DNA from: Polyangiaceae bacterium
GTDB lineage: Bacteria > Myxococcota_A > Polyangia > Polyangiales > Polyangiaceae
Reading direction: 5' to 3'
Assembly (NCBI GenBank): GCA_020849655.1
Contig: JADLFU010000011.1
Span: forward strand, 89,474 to 153,473
Length of the DNA stretch: 64,000 nucleotides
The translations under genes were made by a program, and so were the position numbers. The stretch's first letter is position 1. Every line of letters begins with the position of its first letter. A model generated the notes under the pieces. The model ran no database searches, was not told where the DNA came from, and saw nothing but the letters and a program-made list of their open reading frames with translations. This document shows, piece by piece, positions 50,073 to 58,615 of the stretch.

Positions 50073-52196
50073 TCACGGAGCGTCGCCGGCCATCAGCTCG
50101 AGCGACTGCGTCTCGCCGGCGCTCGTCGTGATGAGCAGCGTGGCGAAGCGCCGCCCGCTCGCGGCGGGGGTGTGCGTCACGGTGACGGCCAGCGTGCCGC
50201 CCGAGGCCAGCGTCTGCGGCAGCGCGCTCGCGAAGACGAACGAGAACTCCGCCGCGTTCGGGCCCGACACGCTGGCCGACTGCAACGTCAACGATCCTGA
50301 CAGCGTGTTGGCGATCGTCGCCGACGCCTGCACCGGGGCGCCGTTCAACCCCGCGAAGAACAAGACCCCCGGCGACTGCGAGAACGCCGGCGTCGGCTGC
50401 GAGCCGCTGTTCTGCGGATCGCACACAGTGTTCTTGAAGAAGTCGACCGAGTTGTCGCCGGTGTCGATCGGGCTGCCGCGCCCGCTGCCCGGCCGGCGCT
50501 CGTAGCAGGAGGAGTTGTTGTTCGGGAAGCTGGCGAGCGGCGTGCCCTCGTGGAGCGCCGCCGACGCGCCGAACCCGACCTGGTCGATGATGGCGTCCGC
50601 GCCCGTCGTGATCGCGACGCCGCCGTTGTCGCCGAGGCCCCCGCTCGTGTACGTCTGGTCCTCGGCGACCGAGCCCGAGTACGACGAGTACGCGAACAGG
50701 TAGTGCCCGTACGCGGGGATGCTCCGGCCGGCCGGCACCGTCGCGCGCGTATTGATCGTGTTGCCGTTGTTGGAGAACTTGAGCTTCCACCCGGAGATGT
50801 CGATCGCGGCGCCCGTCGTGTTGTAGAGTTCGACGAACTCGTCGCCGCCGCTCCCGCCGAGCCGCGAGCGCACCTCGCTGATGACGACGGTCGTCGGCGC
50901 GCCGACGCCGCACGCCGCCGCTCCCCCGCACACCCCGGCGGTGCAGACGTCGCCCGTCGTGCAGGCGTTGCCGTCGACGCAGGGATCGTTGTTGGGCACC
51001 TGGGCGCCTTCGCACGCGCCCGTGCCCGGGTTGCAGACGCCCGAGTGGCACGCGTCGGTCCACGGGCAGGCCTTGGGTGAGCCGGCGAAGCATGATCCGG
51101 CGATGCAGTAGTCGTTGTCGGTGCAGGCGCTCCCGTCGTCGCAGGGCGTGAGGTTCGGCGCGTTGACGGGCTGCGAGCACACACCCGTCTGCGGGTTGCA
51201 CGTGCCCTGCGTCTTGCAGGTCGCCGCCGCCGGGCACACGACGGGGTTGGCGCCCACGCACACCCCCGCCTGGCACGCGTCGCTCTGGGTGCACGCGTCG
51301 CTGTCGTCGCAGGGATCTCCGTTTGGCTTGGTTGGGTTGCTGCATGCCCCGGTGCCGGGATCGCAGGTGCCGGCCGTGTGGCACTGGTCAGCGGCGGCGC
51401 ACACCTTGGGCGCGCCCGCCACGCACGCGCCGGCGTCGCAGGCGTCGCCCGTCGTGCACGCGTCTCCGTCGTCGCACGCGGCGCCGTTGGCCTTGCCCGA
51501 ACACTGGGACCCTCCGCCCGTCCCCGCGCTCCCCGCCGCCGCGCCGCCGGCGCCTGCCGCCGCGCCGCCTGCCCCTGCCGCCGCGCCGCCCGCGCCTGCC
51601 GCTGCGCCTCCTGTGCCTGCGCTGCCGGCCGCTGCACCCGCCGCGCCGGCGCCCCCCGCCGTCGCGCCGCCCGTGCCTGCGCCGCCGGCGGCCGCACCGC
51701 CCGCGCCCGCCGGTCCGCCCGCGCTGCCCGCTGCTCCTGCAGTGGCACCGGCGGCGCCCGCCTGGCCCGCTGCGCCGCCGGGCGCGCCCGCCGCGCCCGC
51801 GACCCCACCGCCAGCGCCTGCCTTGCCTGCGGCGCCGCCAGTCGCGCCCGCCGCGCCTCCGCCCGCTCCAGCCTTGCCCGCCGCGCCGCCGGTCGCGCCC
51901 GCCGCACCAGCCTTGCCCGCGGCGCCGCCAGTCGCGCCCGCTGCACCAGCCTTGCCCGCTGCGCCGCCAGTCGCGCCCGCTGCGCCTGCCTTGCCGCTCG
52001 TGCCGCCGAGGCCGGCCGCGCCCGCCTTGCCCGCCGCGCCGGCGGCGGACTTGCCCCCTGCGCCTGCCGATGCGCCCGCGGACCCCGCCGCGGAGGATCC
52101 GGGAGGGCTCGCCTCCTCGTCGCCCCCGCCGCAAGCGACGAGCAGCATCAGGCCACAACCAAGGACGCCAGACGTGAGCAGGTGAGCGGTGCGCAT
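50073..52196 (-). CDS. large surface lipoprotein: Gly/Ala repeat linker, Cys-rich repeats, lamin-tail domain
   Basis: 707 residues. Lipobox MLLVACGG. Residues about 30-230 are a low-complexity Gly/Ala stretch with a 13-residue period (KAGAAGATGGAAG) and a 7-residue period (GAGGAAA). About 232-420 are Cys-rich units of the type CDDGDACTTGDACDAGACV and CDPGTGAC, as in many myxobacterial surface proteins. About 428-575 is a lamin-tail domain (VVISEVRSRLGGSGGDEFVELYN, IDISGWKL). The C-terminus (about 590-700) is an Ig-like choice-of-anchor or ASH-type beta fold. The design suggests a long stalk lifting a binding domain off the outer membrane. The partner is unknown. Confidence 0.87.
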   Translation of the reverse strand: MRTAHLLTSGVLGCGLMLLVACGGGDEEASPPGSSAAGSAGASAGAGGKSAAGAAGKAGAAGLGGTSGKAGAAGATGGAAGKAGAAGATGGAAGKAGAAGATGGAAGKAGAGGGAAGATGGAAGKAGAGGGVAGAAGAPGGAAGQAGAAGATAGAAGSAGGPAGAGGAAAGGAGTGGATAGGAGAAGAAAGSAGTGGAAAGAGGAAAGAGGAAAGAGGAAAGSAGTGGGSQCSGKANGAACDDGDACTTGDACDAGACVAGAPKVCAAADQCHTAGTCDPGTGACSNPTKPNGDPCDDSDACTQSDACQAGVCVGANPVVCPAAATCKTQGTCNPQTGVCSQPVNAPNLTPCDDGSACTDNDYCIAGSCFAGSPKACPWTDACHSGVCNPGTGACEGAQVPNNDPCVDGNACTTGDVCTAGVCGGAAACGVGAPTTVVISEVRSRLGGSGGDEFVELYNTTGAAIDISGWKLKFSNNGNTINTRATVPAGRSIPAYGHYLFAYSSYSGSVAEDQTYTSGGLGDNGGVAITTGADAIIDQVGFGASAALHEGTPLASFPNNNSSCYERRPGSGRGSPIDTGDNSVDFFKNTVCDPQNSGSQPTPAFSQSPGVLFFAGLNGAPVQASATIANTLSGSLTLQSASVSGPNAAEFSFVFASALPQTLASGGTLAVTVTHTPAASGRRFATLLITTSAGETQSLELMAGDAP
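51821..51995 (-). repeat. 39-bp tandem repeat in Gly/Ala stalk of the lamin-tail lipoprotein
   Basis: The plus-strand word CCTTGCC recurs at 51872, 51911, 51950 and 51989 with exact 39-base spacing, and at 51821 after a 12-base longer unit. Each unit codes 13 residues (KAGAAGATGGAAG or close). The stretch stays in frame, so it is a coding repeat and not a CRISPR or intergenic repeat. Length variation between strains would be expected. Confidence 0.85.
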
Positions 52197-52242
52197 CCGC
52201 CCACGCTATCACCACGCGCGATCGCTCCGCCAGCACCATGTC

Positions 52243-52285
52243 AACACAAAAGCGAAGAGCCCGGGGTCTTTGCCCCAGGCTCTTC
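52243..52285 (-). terminator. Rho-independent terminator after the gene at 52311-55145
   Basis: On the minus strand GAAGAGCC (52278-52285 in complement) pairs with GGCTCTTC (52254-52261 in complement), with an inner GGGG/CCCC pairing. The stem is followed within two bases by TTTT GTGTT (complement of 52243-52251). It lies 26 bases past the TGA at 52311 and upstream of the next minus-strand gene, separating the two lipoprotein genes. This is the clearest intrinsic terminator in the window. Confidence 0.85.
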
Positions 52286-52310
52286 GTGTCAGCGTGTGCT
52301 GCCGCCCGTC

Positions 52311-55145
52311 TCAGGGCTTCGCGTTGCCGCAGACGCCCGGCGTGCCGCCGCCGCCGCACGTCTGAGGCGCGACGCAGTCGCCACACTGCAACACGCTGCC
52401 GCAGCCATCGGGCGCCGGGCCGCAGGAGACGCCCTGCTCGAGGCAGGTCTTCGGCGTGCACGACGGCGCGCCGCAGACGCCCGGGGTGCCGCCGCCGCCG
52501 CACGTCTGGCCGGGCGGGCAGTCGCCGCAGGCGAGCAGGTTGCCGCAGCCGTCGCCGGCCGGACCGCACTGCACGCCGGCGTCGGCGCACGTGCGCGGGG
52601 TGCAGCCGCCGGTGCCGCAGACGCCGGGGGTGCCGCCGCCGCCGCACGTCTGGCCCGTCGGGCAGGTGCCGCACTGGAGCAGGTTGCCGCAGCCGTCACC
52701 GGCCGGGCCGCACTGGATGTTCTGCGCGGCGCACGTCTTCGGTGTGCACGACGGCGCGCCGCACACGCTCGGGGTGCCGCCGCCGCCGCACGTCTGGCCC
52801 GGCGGGCAGTCACCGCACTGGATGAGGTTGCCGCAGCCGTCGCCCGCGGGACCGCACTGCAGACCGAGATCGCCGCAGGTCTTCGGGGTGCAGCTGGGCA
52901 CGTCCGGCGTCACGCACGACGCGAGATCGAACAGCATAAACTCGAGCAGCTTCTCCTGGGGCGTCATCGGGCCGGCCGCGCACTCGGTCGGGAAGTCCAT
53001 GCCCGACGCGTCGTTGTGGTTCTCGACGTGGAAGTCCGAGTAGACCACGCGACCGCACTGCTGCGCCGCCGGGACGCCGAGCGGCGTGTTGAACGTGATG
53101 TGCATCGGCGTCCCGTTCGCGATCGACATCCACATCTGGGTGGGCGGGGTGACGCCGTCCACGTTGCGGCGCAGCACCTCGATGGGGATCTCCCCCAGCG
53201 TCGTCGACGCGCCGACCAGCTGCAGCCACTGCGCGAGGGCCGAGCCCTTCGGGAAGGTCATGTTGATGTAGCCCGTCTGGTCAGGGAACGAGGACGTCCC
53301 GACGTGCCAGTCCGCCGCCGCGTCGAACGTGTCGGCGGGGTGGAGCCACCGATAGCTGTAGTGCGTGGCGAAGAGCCTGCCCCCCTTGTCGAGGTACGCC
53401 TTCATCCGGGCGCGGTCGTTGGTCGGCGCCTGATTGGCGTCGTTGGTCCCCTGGCACGGCAACAGCACCATGTCGTACTGGTCGAGCTGCGCCTGGGTGC
53501 CGGTCAGCGTGTCCTGGCCGGCCGTACCGCCGCCCGCGTCCGCGCCCGGCGCGAGCCTCCCCGTGTAGATGTGGATGCGACCGCCCTGGTTGGAGCGCGT
53601 GAACTCCTTGTCCTTGATGCCGATCTTGCGGAACACGCACTCGAGGACGTCGACCTCGCCGGTCGCGAACGCCATCTTCGGGATGTCACCCTCGGCCTGC
53701 TCGGTCGGCAGCGTGGTGTTCGCCTTCGGGACCGCGGTGTCCTTGCAAGCCCCGATGGTGGTGATCGTCGACTGTTTGCGCCACCGGCCGAGCTGGACGA
53801 CGAGCGGGATGTTGTTGCCGACGGGGACGTTCTGGAGCGTGAACTTGCCGTCGAAGCCCGTCGTGACGGTGACGAGCGGGTTGCCCGACGCGCTCGCGCC
53901 GCACGCGTCGCACGAGACGCCGGCGGGGAAGGGCTGTACCGCGCCGTTGGGAATGTAGACCACGGCGTTCGGCAGCGGATCGACGCCGTTCGGCGCGTAC
54001 ACGGTGCCGGAGATGCTGGTCGTGCCGCCGCCGGGGCACGTCACCTGCTGCAGGCAAAGACCGGTGCAAGTCGAGGGGACCCCACACTTGCCGCTCGACA
54101 CGCCGCCGCACTTCTCGGGGAGGTTGCAGGTGCCGCACTGGAGCAGGCCGCCGCAGCCGTCGGACGCCGGGCCACAGGTCTGACCGAGCGCCGCGCAGGT
54201 GGTGGGGACGCAGACGGGCGCGCCGCACTTGCCGTTGACGCCGCCGCCGCCGCAGGGCTGAGAGGGAGGACACGAGCCGCAGTCGAGCTGCGCTCCGCAG
54301 CCGTCACCCGCGGGGCCGCACGAGAGCCCCTGCTGCGCGCAGGACTTCGGCACGCACGCCTGCGTCTGGCCGCACTGGCCGTTCACGCCGCCGCCGCCGC
54401 ACGTCTCCGGCGCGACGCAGTCGCCACACTGCAGCAGGTTGCCGCAGCCGTCGCCCGTCTGGCCGCACGCGATGCCCTGGCTCTGGCACGTGGTCGGCAC
54501 GCACGCGGGCTTGCCGCACACGTTCTGGACGCCGCCGCCGCCGCAGATCTCGCCCGGCACCGTGCAGGTGCCGCACTGAAGGATGGCGCCGCAGCCGTCG
54601 CCGACCGCGTCACAGTTCGCGCCGAGCGACTTGCAGGTCTGGCAGCCGGGGGCGCCAGCCGACCCGGAGGCGCCGGAGGACCCGGCGGCCGCGCCACCCT
54701 GGCCCTGTCCTGCCTGGCCCGCGGCGCCCGCCTTGCCGCTCGCGCCCGCGGTGCCGCCAGCGCCGGACATGCCGGCGCCGCCCGCCTTGCCGGCCTGGCC
54801 GGCGGCGCCTGCCTGTCCCGCCGCTCCCGCCTTGCCTGCCCCGCCTGCCGCGCCCGCGCTGCCTGCCGCGCCCGCCTTGCCGGCCGCGCCTGCCGTCGCG
54901 TTGCCGCCCGCCCCGCTCGCGCCGCCCTTGCCGGCCTGCGCGCTGCCCGCCGAGGCCGCCGCGCCGCCCGTGCCCTTGCCGGCGGCGCCGCCGCTGCCCG
55001 CCTTGCCGGTCGCACCCGAGGCGCCGCCGCTCGCTGGGAGCCCGGAGGAGACGTCTCCCGAGCCGCCGCACGCGGCGAGCACGAGCGCGGTGAGCAGAGC
55101 GGGTGGGAGGGTACGAAGCGCGTAGGAGGACGGGGATTGGGCCAT
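52311..55145 (-). CDS. large surface lipoprotein with eight Cys-rich repeats around a central ThuA-like domain
   Basis: 944 residues from ATG 55145. Lipobox LVLAACGG, then a Gly/Ala/Lys stalk (about 30-165). Four Cys-rich repeats of about 43 residues follow (VPTTCQSQGIACG, GDGCGNLLQCGDC, CGGGG). Next is a short carboxypeptidase-regulatory-like fold (ISGTVYAPNGVDPLPNAVVYIPNG). A globular domain (about 480-740) includes QYDMVLLPCQG, MKAYLDKGGRLFATHYSYRW, resembling ThuA/glutamine-amidotransferase-like folds. Four more Cys repeats end the protein (CTPKTC, CGPAGDGCGNLLQC). Homologues of the Cys repeat are often misnamed tryptophan synthase alpha chain; nothing of that enzyme is present. The role is unknown; a ligand- or polysaccharide-binding surface protein is plausible. 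Confidence 0.86.
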   Translation of the reverse strand: MAQSPSSYALRTLPPALLTALVLAACGGSGDVSSGLPASGGASGATGKAGSGGAAGKGTGGAAASAGSAQAGKGGASGAGGNATAGAAGKAGAAGSAGAAGGAGKAGAAGQAGAAGQAGKAGGAGMSGAGGTAGASGKAGAAGQAGQGQGGAAAGSSGASGSAGAPGCQTCKSLGANCDAVGDGCGAILQCGTCTVPGEICGGGGVQNVCGKPACVPTTCQSQGIACGQTGDGCGNLLQCGDCVAPETCGGGGVNGQCGQTQACVPKSCAQQGLSCGPAGDGCGAQLDCGSCPPSQPCGGGGVNGKCGAPVCVPTTCAALGQTCGPASDGCGGLLQCGTCNLPEKCGGVSSGKCGVPSTCTGLCLQQVTCPGGGTTSISGTVYAPNGVDPLPNAVVYIPNGAVQPFPAGVSCDACGASASGNPLVTVTTGFDGKFTLQNVPVGNNIPLVVQLGRWRKQSTITTIGACKDTAVPKANTTLPTEQAEGDIPKMAFATGEVDVLECVFRKIGIKDKEFTRSNQGGRIHIYTGRLAPGADAGGGTAGQDTLTGTQAQLDQYDMVLLPCQGTNDANQAPTNDRARMKAYLDKGGRLFATHYSYRWLHPADTFDAAADWHVGTSSFPDQTGYINMTFPKGSALAQWLQLVGASTTLGEIPIEVLRRNVDGVTPPTQMWMSIANGTPMHITFNTPLGVPAAQQCGRVVYSDFHVENHNDASGMDFPTECAAGPMTPQEKLLEFMLFDLASCVTPDVPSCTPKTCGDLGLQCGPAGDGCGNLIQCGDCPPGQTCGGGGTPSVCGAPSCTPKTCAAQNIQCGPAGDGCGNLLQCGTCPTGQTCGGGGTPGVCGTGGCTPRTCADAGVQCGPAGDGCGNLLACGDCPPGQTCGGGGTPGVCGAPSCTPKTCLEQGVSCGPAPDGCGSVLQCGDCVAPQTCGGGGTPGVCGNAKP

Positions 55146-55324
55146 GTACGAGAGAAGAGCCCCGCGTAGTCCCGACAGCAAGCGGCTTTAGCGTGGATCC
55201 GCGAAAATTTGTCGCACCTTTGCCCACGACGCGCACGCGCCCGACCTCGTGTATCCTCCCACACCCCGCGAGGGGCGAGCGCCGGGGGGTCGCGCGCCAT
55301 CGCGTGATCGTGCACGCTCGCGCG

Positions 55325-55645
55325 ATGCCGTGGCTCTACGTGCTCATCGCAGGGGGGTTCGAGATCGCGCTGACGGTGTCGATGAAGCTCGCCGACGGCT
55401 ACAGGAACCTCTGGGCCACGGCGGCGACGCTCGTGTCCGCGGGGCTCGGGTTCTACTTCCTCGGCCTCGCCGTCAAGACGATCCCGATCGGCACGGCGTA
55501 CGCGGTCTGGGTCGGCATCGGCGTGGCGGGATCGACGCTCGTGGGCGTCTGGAGGTTCGGCGAGGCGGCGAGCCCGGGGCGGCTCCTGTGCGTCGCGCTC
55601 GTGCTCGCCGGCGTCGTCGGGCTGCGCCTCTTGCCCGCCACCTGA
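55325..55645 (+). CDS. small multidrug resistance (SMR) family transporter, SugE/Gdx-like
   Basis: 106 residues with four membrane helices. The first helix carries the essential Glu (IAGGFEIALTVSMKLADGY, Glu near residue 12). Helix 3 has IPIGTAYAVWVGIGVAGS, the Ala-Tyr-Ala-x-Trp signature, and helix 4 ends FGEAASPGRLLCVALVLAGVVGLRLL. The pattern after helix 1 (MKLADGY) resembles SugE/Gdx guanidinium exporters more than EmrE, but that call is soft. The ATG at 55325 gives the exact family length. It acts as a dual-topology dimer in the inner membrane. No guanidine riboswitch was recognised in the 180 bases upstream. Confidence 0.88.
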   Translation: MPWLYVLIAGGFEIALTVSMKLADGYRNLWATAATLVSAGLGFYFLGLAVKTIPIGTAYAVWVGIGVAGSTLVGVWRFGEAASPGRLLCVALVLAGVVGLRLLPAT

Positions 55646-55701
55646 CGCGAGCTCTCCTCGCGGTGACAGCCGACGGATGGCGCGCTACACGTGCGAGCCC
55701 G

Positions 55702-57381
55702 GTGCCGCGCGATCCGAACGACAAGCCCGACGTCGACGTCGTCGTCATCGGCGGCGGCGTGAACGGCACCGGCGTCGCGCGCGACGCGGCCCTGCGCGGC
55801 CTCAGGGTCGCGCTGTTCGAGCGCAACGATCTCGCCTTCGGCGCGTCGGGCAACTCGAGCGGCATGATCCACGGCGGGCCGCGGTACCTCACGTACGATC
55901 CGAGCGTCACCGAGAGCTCGTGCCTGGACAGCGGCTACATCCAGTCGATCGCGCCGCATCTCCTCTTCCGCATCCCGTTCCTCTTCCCGGTCGGGGCGGG
56001 GCCGGTGTCGCACGTCGCCCTGTCGCTGATCGACGCGTTCTTCGAGGCCTACGATCGCTACCAGCCGCTGAAGCGCGGCAAGCCGCACACGCGGCTCTCG
56101 GCGGACGATCTGCGCGCGCTCGAGCCGGGGTTGCGCGGCGACGTGATCGGCGGGGTCAGCTTCGACGAGTGGGGCATCGACGGCGCGCGGCTCGTCGCCG
56201 CCAACGCGGTCGACGCTCGCCGGCACGGCGCGCGCGTGTCGAACCACACGACCGTGCTCCGCGTGCTGCGCCGCGAGGACACCGGCGCGCCGTACGGCGT
56301 CGAGGTCCGCGATCGCCTCACCGGCCGCGCAGAGACCGTGACCGCGCGGGTGATCGTCAACGCGACGGGCGCCTGGTCGCAGATCACGACGGGCCTGGCC
56401 GGCCTCCCCGACAAGAGCGCGCCGGTGCGCGGCGGCAAGGGCATCCACATCGTCTACGATCGGCGCCTCACGAACTACGCGATCGTGGCGAGGACGATCG
56501 ACGGCCGGCAGATCTTCCTCGAGCCCTGGCAGAACATGAGCGTCCTCGGCACGACCGACGACGACTACTACGGCGATCTCGACGACGTCTGCGCGACCGA
56601 GGACGAGGTGCGCGACCTCGAGCAGGCGCTCGCGAAGGTGTTCCCCGCGATCAAGGGCGCGCGCGCGATCGGCACGTACGCCGGCGTGCGGCCGTCGCTC
56701 TTCGCGTGGGGCAAGATCGAGGACAAGCTCTCGCGCGAGCACGAGGTCATCGACCACGCGGCGCACGGCGCGCCTGGGCTCGTGTCGATGATCGGCGGCA
56801 AGCTCGCGAGCTACCGGCTGTTCGCCGAGGAGGCGACCGACGAGGTCGCGCGGCTCGTCGGTCGAGGAGACGCGTGCGCGACGCACCGTCGCCCGCTGCC
56901 CGGCGGCGAGCGCGTGATCGATCCGTTCGCGCTGGCCGACCGGATCGGCTGCGACGCCGTCGCGGCGCGGCGGCTCGTGTACCGCCACGGCAGCGACGCC
57001 GAGCTCGTCGCCGAGCGCGTGCGGAGGCGCCCCGCGGAGCGTGCGGTCGTGTGCGCGTGCGAGCCGGTGCTCGAGGCCGAGGTGCGACACGTCGTCGAGC
57101 ACGAGCTCGCGCGCACCGTCGCCGACGTCGCGCGCCGCACCCGGCTCGGTCTCGGCGCGTGCGGGGGCTACGGCTGCGCGCTGCGCTGCGGTCAGCTCGT
57201 CGCCGGAGGACAGGGGCTCTCGCCCCGCGCGGGCAGGCTCTCCGCGCTCCAGTTCCTCGAGGCGCAGGCGGCGCGCAGGGCGCCCGCGCTCGGCGCCGTG
57301 CAGGCCCGCCAGGAGGCGCTCGGGCTCGCGTCGCTGCGCGCGGAGGTCGGCCTGGGGCGGAGCGAAGAGGACGAGCCGTGA
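55702..57381 (+). CDS. glpA: FAD-dependent glycerol-3-phosphate dehydrogenase, subunit A
   Basis: About 559 residues from GTG 55702 (GTG 55663 would add 13). VVVIGGGVNGTGVARDAALRG is the FAD-binding GxGxxG motif. SSGMIHGGPRYL and WGIDGARLVAANA are conserved in GlpA/GlpD. VSMIGGKLASYRLFAEEA matches the C-terminal GGK motif. The last 100 residues hold VCACEP and LGLGACGGYGCALRCG, the GlpA-type cysteine-rich C-terminal domain (BFD-like) absent from GlpD. It oxidises glycerol-3-phosphate to dihydroxyacetone phosphate. It overlaps glpB by 4 bases (GTGA). GlpC, the membrane iron-sulfur anchor, is not present here. Confidence 0.9.
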   Translation: MPRDPNDKPDVDVVVIGGGVNGTGVARDAALRGLRVALFERNDLAFGASGNSSGMIHGGPRYLTYDPSVTESSCLDSGYIQSIAPHLLFRIPFLFPVGAGPVSHVALSLIDAFFEAYDRYQPLKRGKPHTRLSADDLRALEPGLRGDVIGGVSFDEWGIDGARLVAANAVDARRHGARVSNHTTVLRVLRREDTGAPYGVEVRDRLTGRAETVTARVIVNATGAWSQITTGLAGLPDKSAPVRGGKGIHIVYDRRLTNYAIVARTIDGRQIFLEPWQNMSVLGTTDDDYYGDLDDVCATEDEVRDLEQALAKVFPAIKGARAIGTYAGVRPSLFAWGKIEDKLSREHEVIDHAAHGAPGLVSMIGGKLASYRLFAEEATDEVARLVGRGDACATHRRPLPGGERVIDPFALADRIGCDAVAARRLVYRHGSDAELVAERVRRRPAERAVVCACEPVLEAEVRHVVEHELARTVADVARRTRLGLGACGGYGCALRCGQLVAGGQGLSPRAGRLSALQFLEAQAARRAPALGAVQARQEALGLASLRAEVGLGRSEEDEP

Positions 57382-58574
57382 GGATCGTGGTGATCGGCGG
57401 CGGGGTCGCGGGCACGGCTGCCGCCTGGTTCGCCGCTCGCGGCGGCGCGCAGGTGACGCTCTTCGACGCGGGCGCGGGCGCGTCGGCGCTCACCTCGGGC
57501 GCGGTCGATCTCTCGCCGTGGGAGACCGCCCCGGCGCGCGAGCCGCTCGACGCGATGACGACGGCGTTCGTCGAGGCGCTCGGTCTGTGGCGCGTCGACG
57601 GCGATCGGCGCGCGTGGGTGTGCACGGGGGCGGGGATCGTGCGCGCTGCGCGCGGCAGGGACGCGTCGGTCCTCGACGTCGGCGCGCACGCTGGCGCGCG
57701 CGTCGGGGTCGCCCGCGTCCCACGAGACGGCTGGGACGCGGACGCGCTCGCCCTCGCGCTCTCCGACGAGCCCGCCGCGCGGCGCCTCGGGGTGACGTTC
57801 GTCGCCGTGGACGTCGAGTGGCTCCACGCGGCGTCCGAGGCGACGCTGCCTTCGGGCGACTTCGCGGCGCTCCTCGACGACGCGGCACGCGTCGGGTGGG
57901 CGGCCGCGCGCGTCGAGGAGGCCAGGCGGCGCGACGCCTTCGACGCGCTGCTCGTGGGGCCCTGGCTCGGGGCGGAGGCGCCGCGCGCCCTCGCGCTGTC
58001 GCGCGCCGCGCGGATCGACGTCGGGGAGGTGCTCTCGCCGCTCGGCGGCCCCGCGGGGGAGCGGCTGCTCTCCGCGCTCGCGAGCGTGCTGACCGCCGAC
58101 GTCGAGCGGTCGCGCGCGCACGTCACGCTCGACGCGCGCGAGGGCAGGGTCATCGTCCGTGGGGCGAGCGGGGACGCGCGGGAGTTCGACGCGTGCGTGC
58201 TCGCTCCGGGCGGCGTCGGCGCAGGCGCGATCGCGCTCATCCCGCCCGATCCGACGATCGTGGGGGGCCCTCCGGCGTCGCTCGTGAGCCGCGCGTGGCC
58301 CGAGGGCGAGGTCGCGCACTGTGCGCCGTCGCAGGCCAGCGCGTGGCGGGCGGAGACGCCGCTGCCCCCGCTCCAGTGGAGCGCGCTCGCGGGCTCGCCG
58401 CTCGAGCGCGCCGGGCTGCTGCACGACGGAGGGCTCGCGCTCAGCGCCGACCGCGCCCCCCTGCCGAACGTGGCCGTCGCCGGAGATCACGCGCACGGCG
58501 TCGCGCGCACGCTGCTCGGCGCCGTGGCGTCCGCCGCGCGCGCCGTCACGAGGCTCACGGGCCCGGGCACGTGA
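57378..58574 (+). CDS. glpB: anaerobic glycerol-3-phosphate dehydrogenase subunit B
   Basis: 398 residues from GTG 57378, translationally coupled to glpA. IVVIGGGVAGTAAAWFAARGG is the FMN/FAD-binding Rossmann motif, then GASALTSGAVDLSPWE, a GlpB-specific block. The C-terminus has GLALSADRAPLPNVAVAGD. GlpB pairs with GlpA and passes electrons towards quinone. Because glpC is absent, the electron exit is unclear. The TGA lies inside the first of two tandem hairpins shared with the convergent Crp/Fnr gene. Confidence 0.85.
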   Translation: MRIVVIGGGVAGTAAAWFAARGGAQVTLFDAGAGASALTSGAVDLSPWETAPAREPLDAMTTAFVEALGLWRVDGDRRAWVCTGAGIVRAARGRDASVLDVGAHAGARVGVARVPRDGWDADALALALSDEPAARRLGVTFVAVDVEWLHAASEATLPSGDFAALLDDAARVGWAAARVEEARRRDAFDALLVGPWLGAEAPRALALSRAARIDVGEVLSPLGGPAGERLLSALASVLTADVERSRAHVTLDAREGRVIVRGASGDAREFDACVLAPGGVGAGAIALIPPDPTIVGGPPASLVSRAWPEGEVAHCAPSQASAWRAETPLPPLQWSALAGSPLERAGLLHDGGLALSADRAPLPNVAVAGDHAHGVARTLLGAVASAARAVTRLTGPGT

Positions 58575-58615
58575 CGAGGATCACGAGCCCGGGCGCGTGA
58601 CGAGGATCACGCGCC
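58561..58615. terminator. two tandem hairpins between convergent glpB and Crp/Fnr genes, each holding GTGA-N6-TCAC
   Basis: A 26-base unit occurs twice (58561-58586 and 58587-58612) with two mismatches. Copy one folds as GCCCGGGC-A-CGTGA, loop CGAGGA, TCACG-A-GCCCGGGC. Copy two folds as GGCGCGTGA, loop CGAGGA, TCACGCGCC (58592-58615), a perfect 9-bp stem. No T-run follows, so termination would depend on stem strength or on both strands. Each unit also contains GTGA-N6-TCAC, the CRP half-site arrangement. Both stop codons lie within the element. Confidence 0.6.

Noticed and set aside
51525..52090. Regular repeats looking like a CRISPR or satellite array
   Set aside because: The units are in frame, have no unique spacers and encode Gly/Ala residues of a lipoprotein stalk.
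52311..55145. Label 'tryptophan synthase alpha chain' sometimes given to this Cys-repeat family
   Set aside because: No TIM barrel or TrpA motif is present; the label is an old database error as far as I recall.
55146..55324. Guanidine riboswitch upstream of the SMR transporter
   Set aside because: No conserved ACGR-type loops or paired elements were recognised in the 180 bases between the divergent genes.
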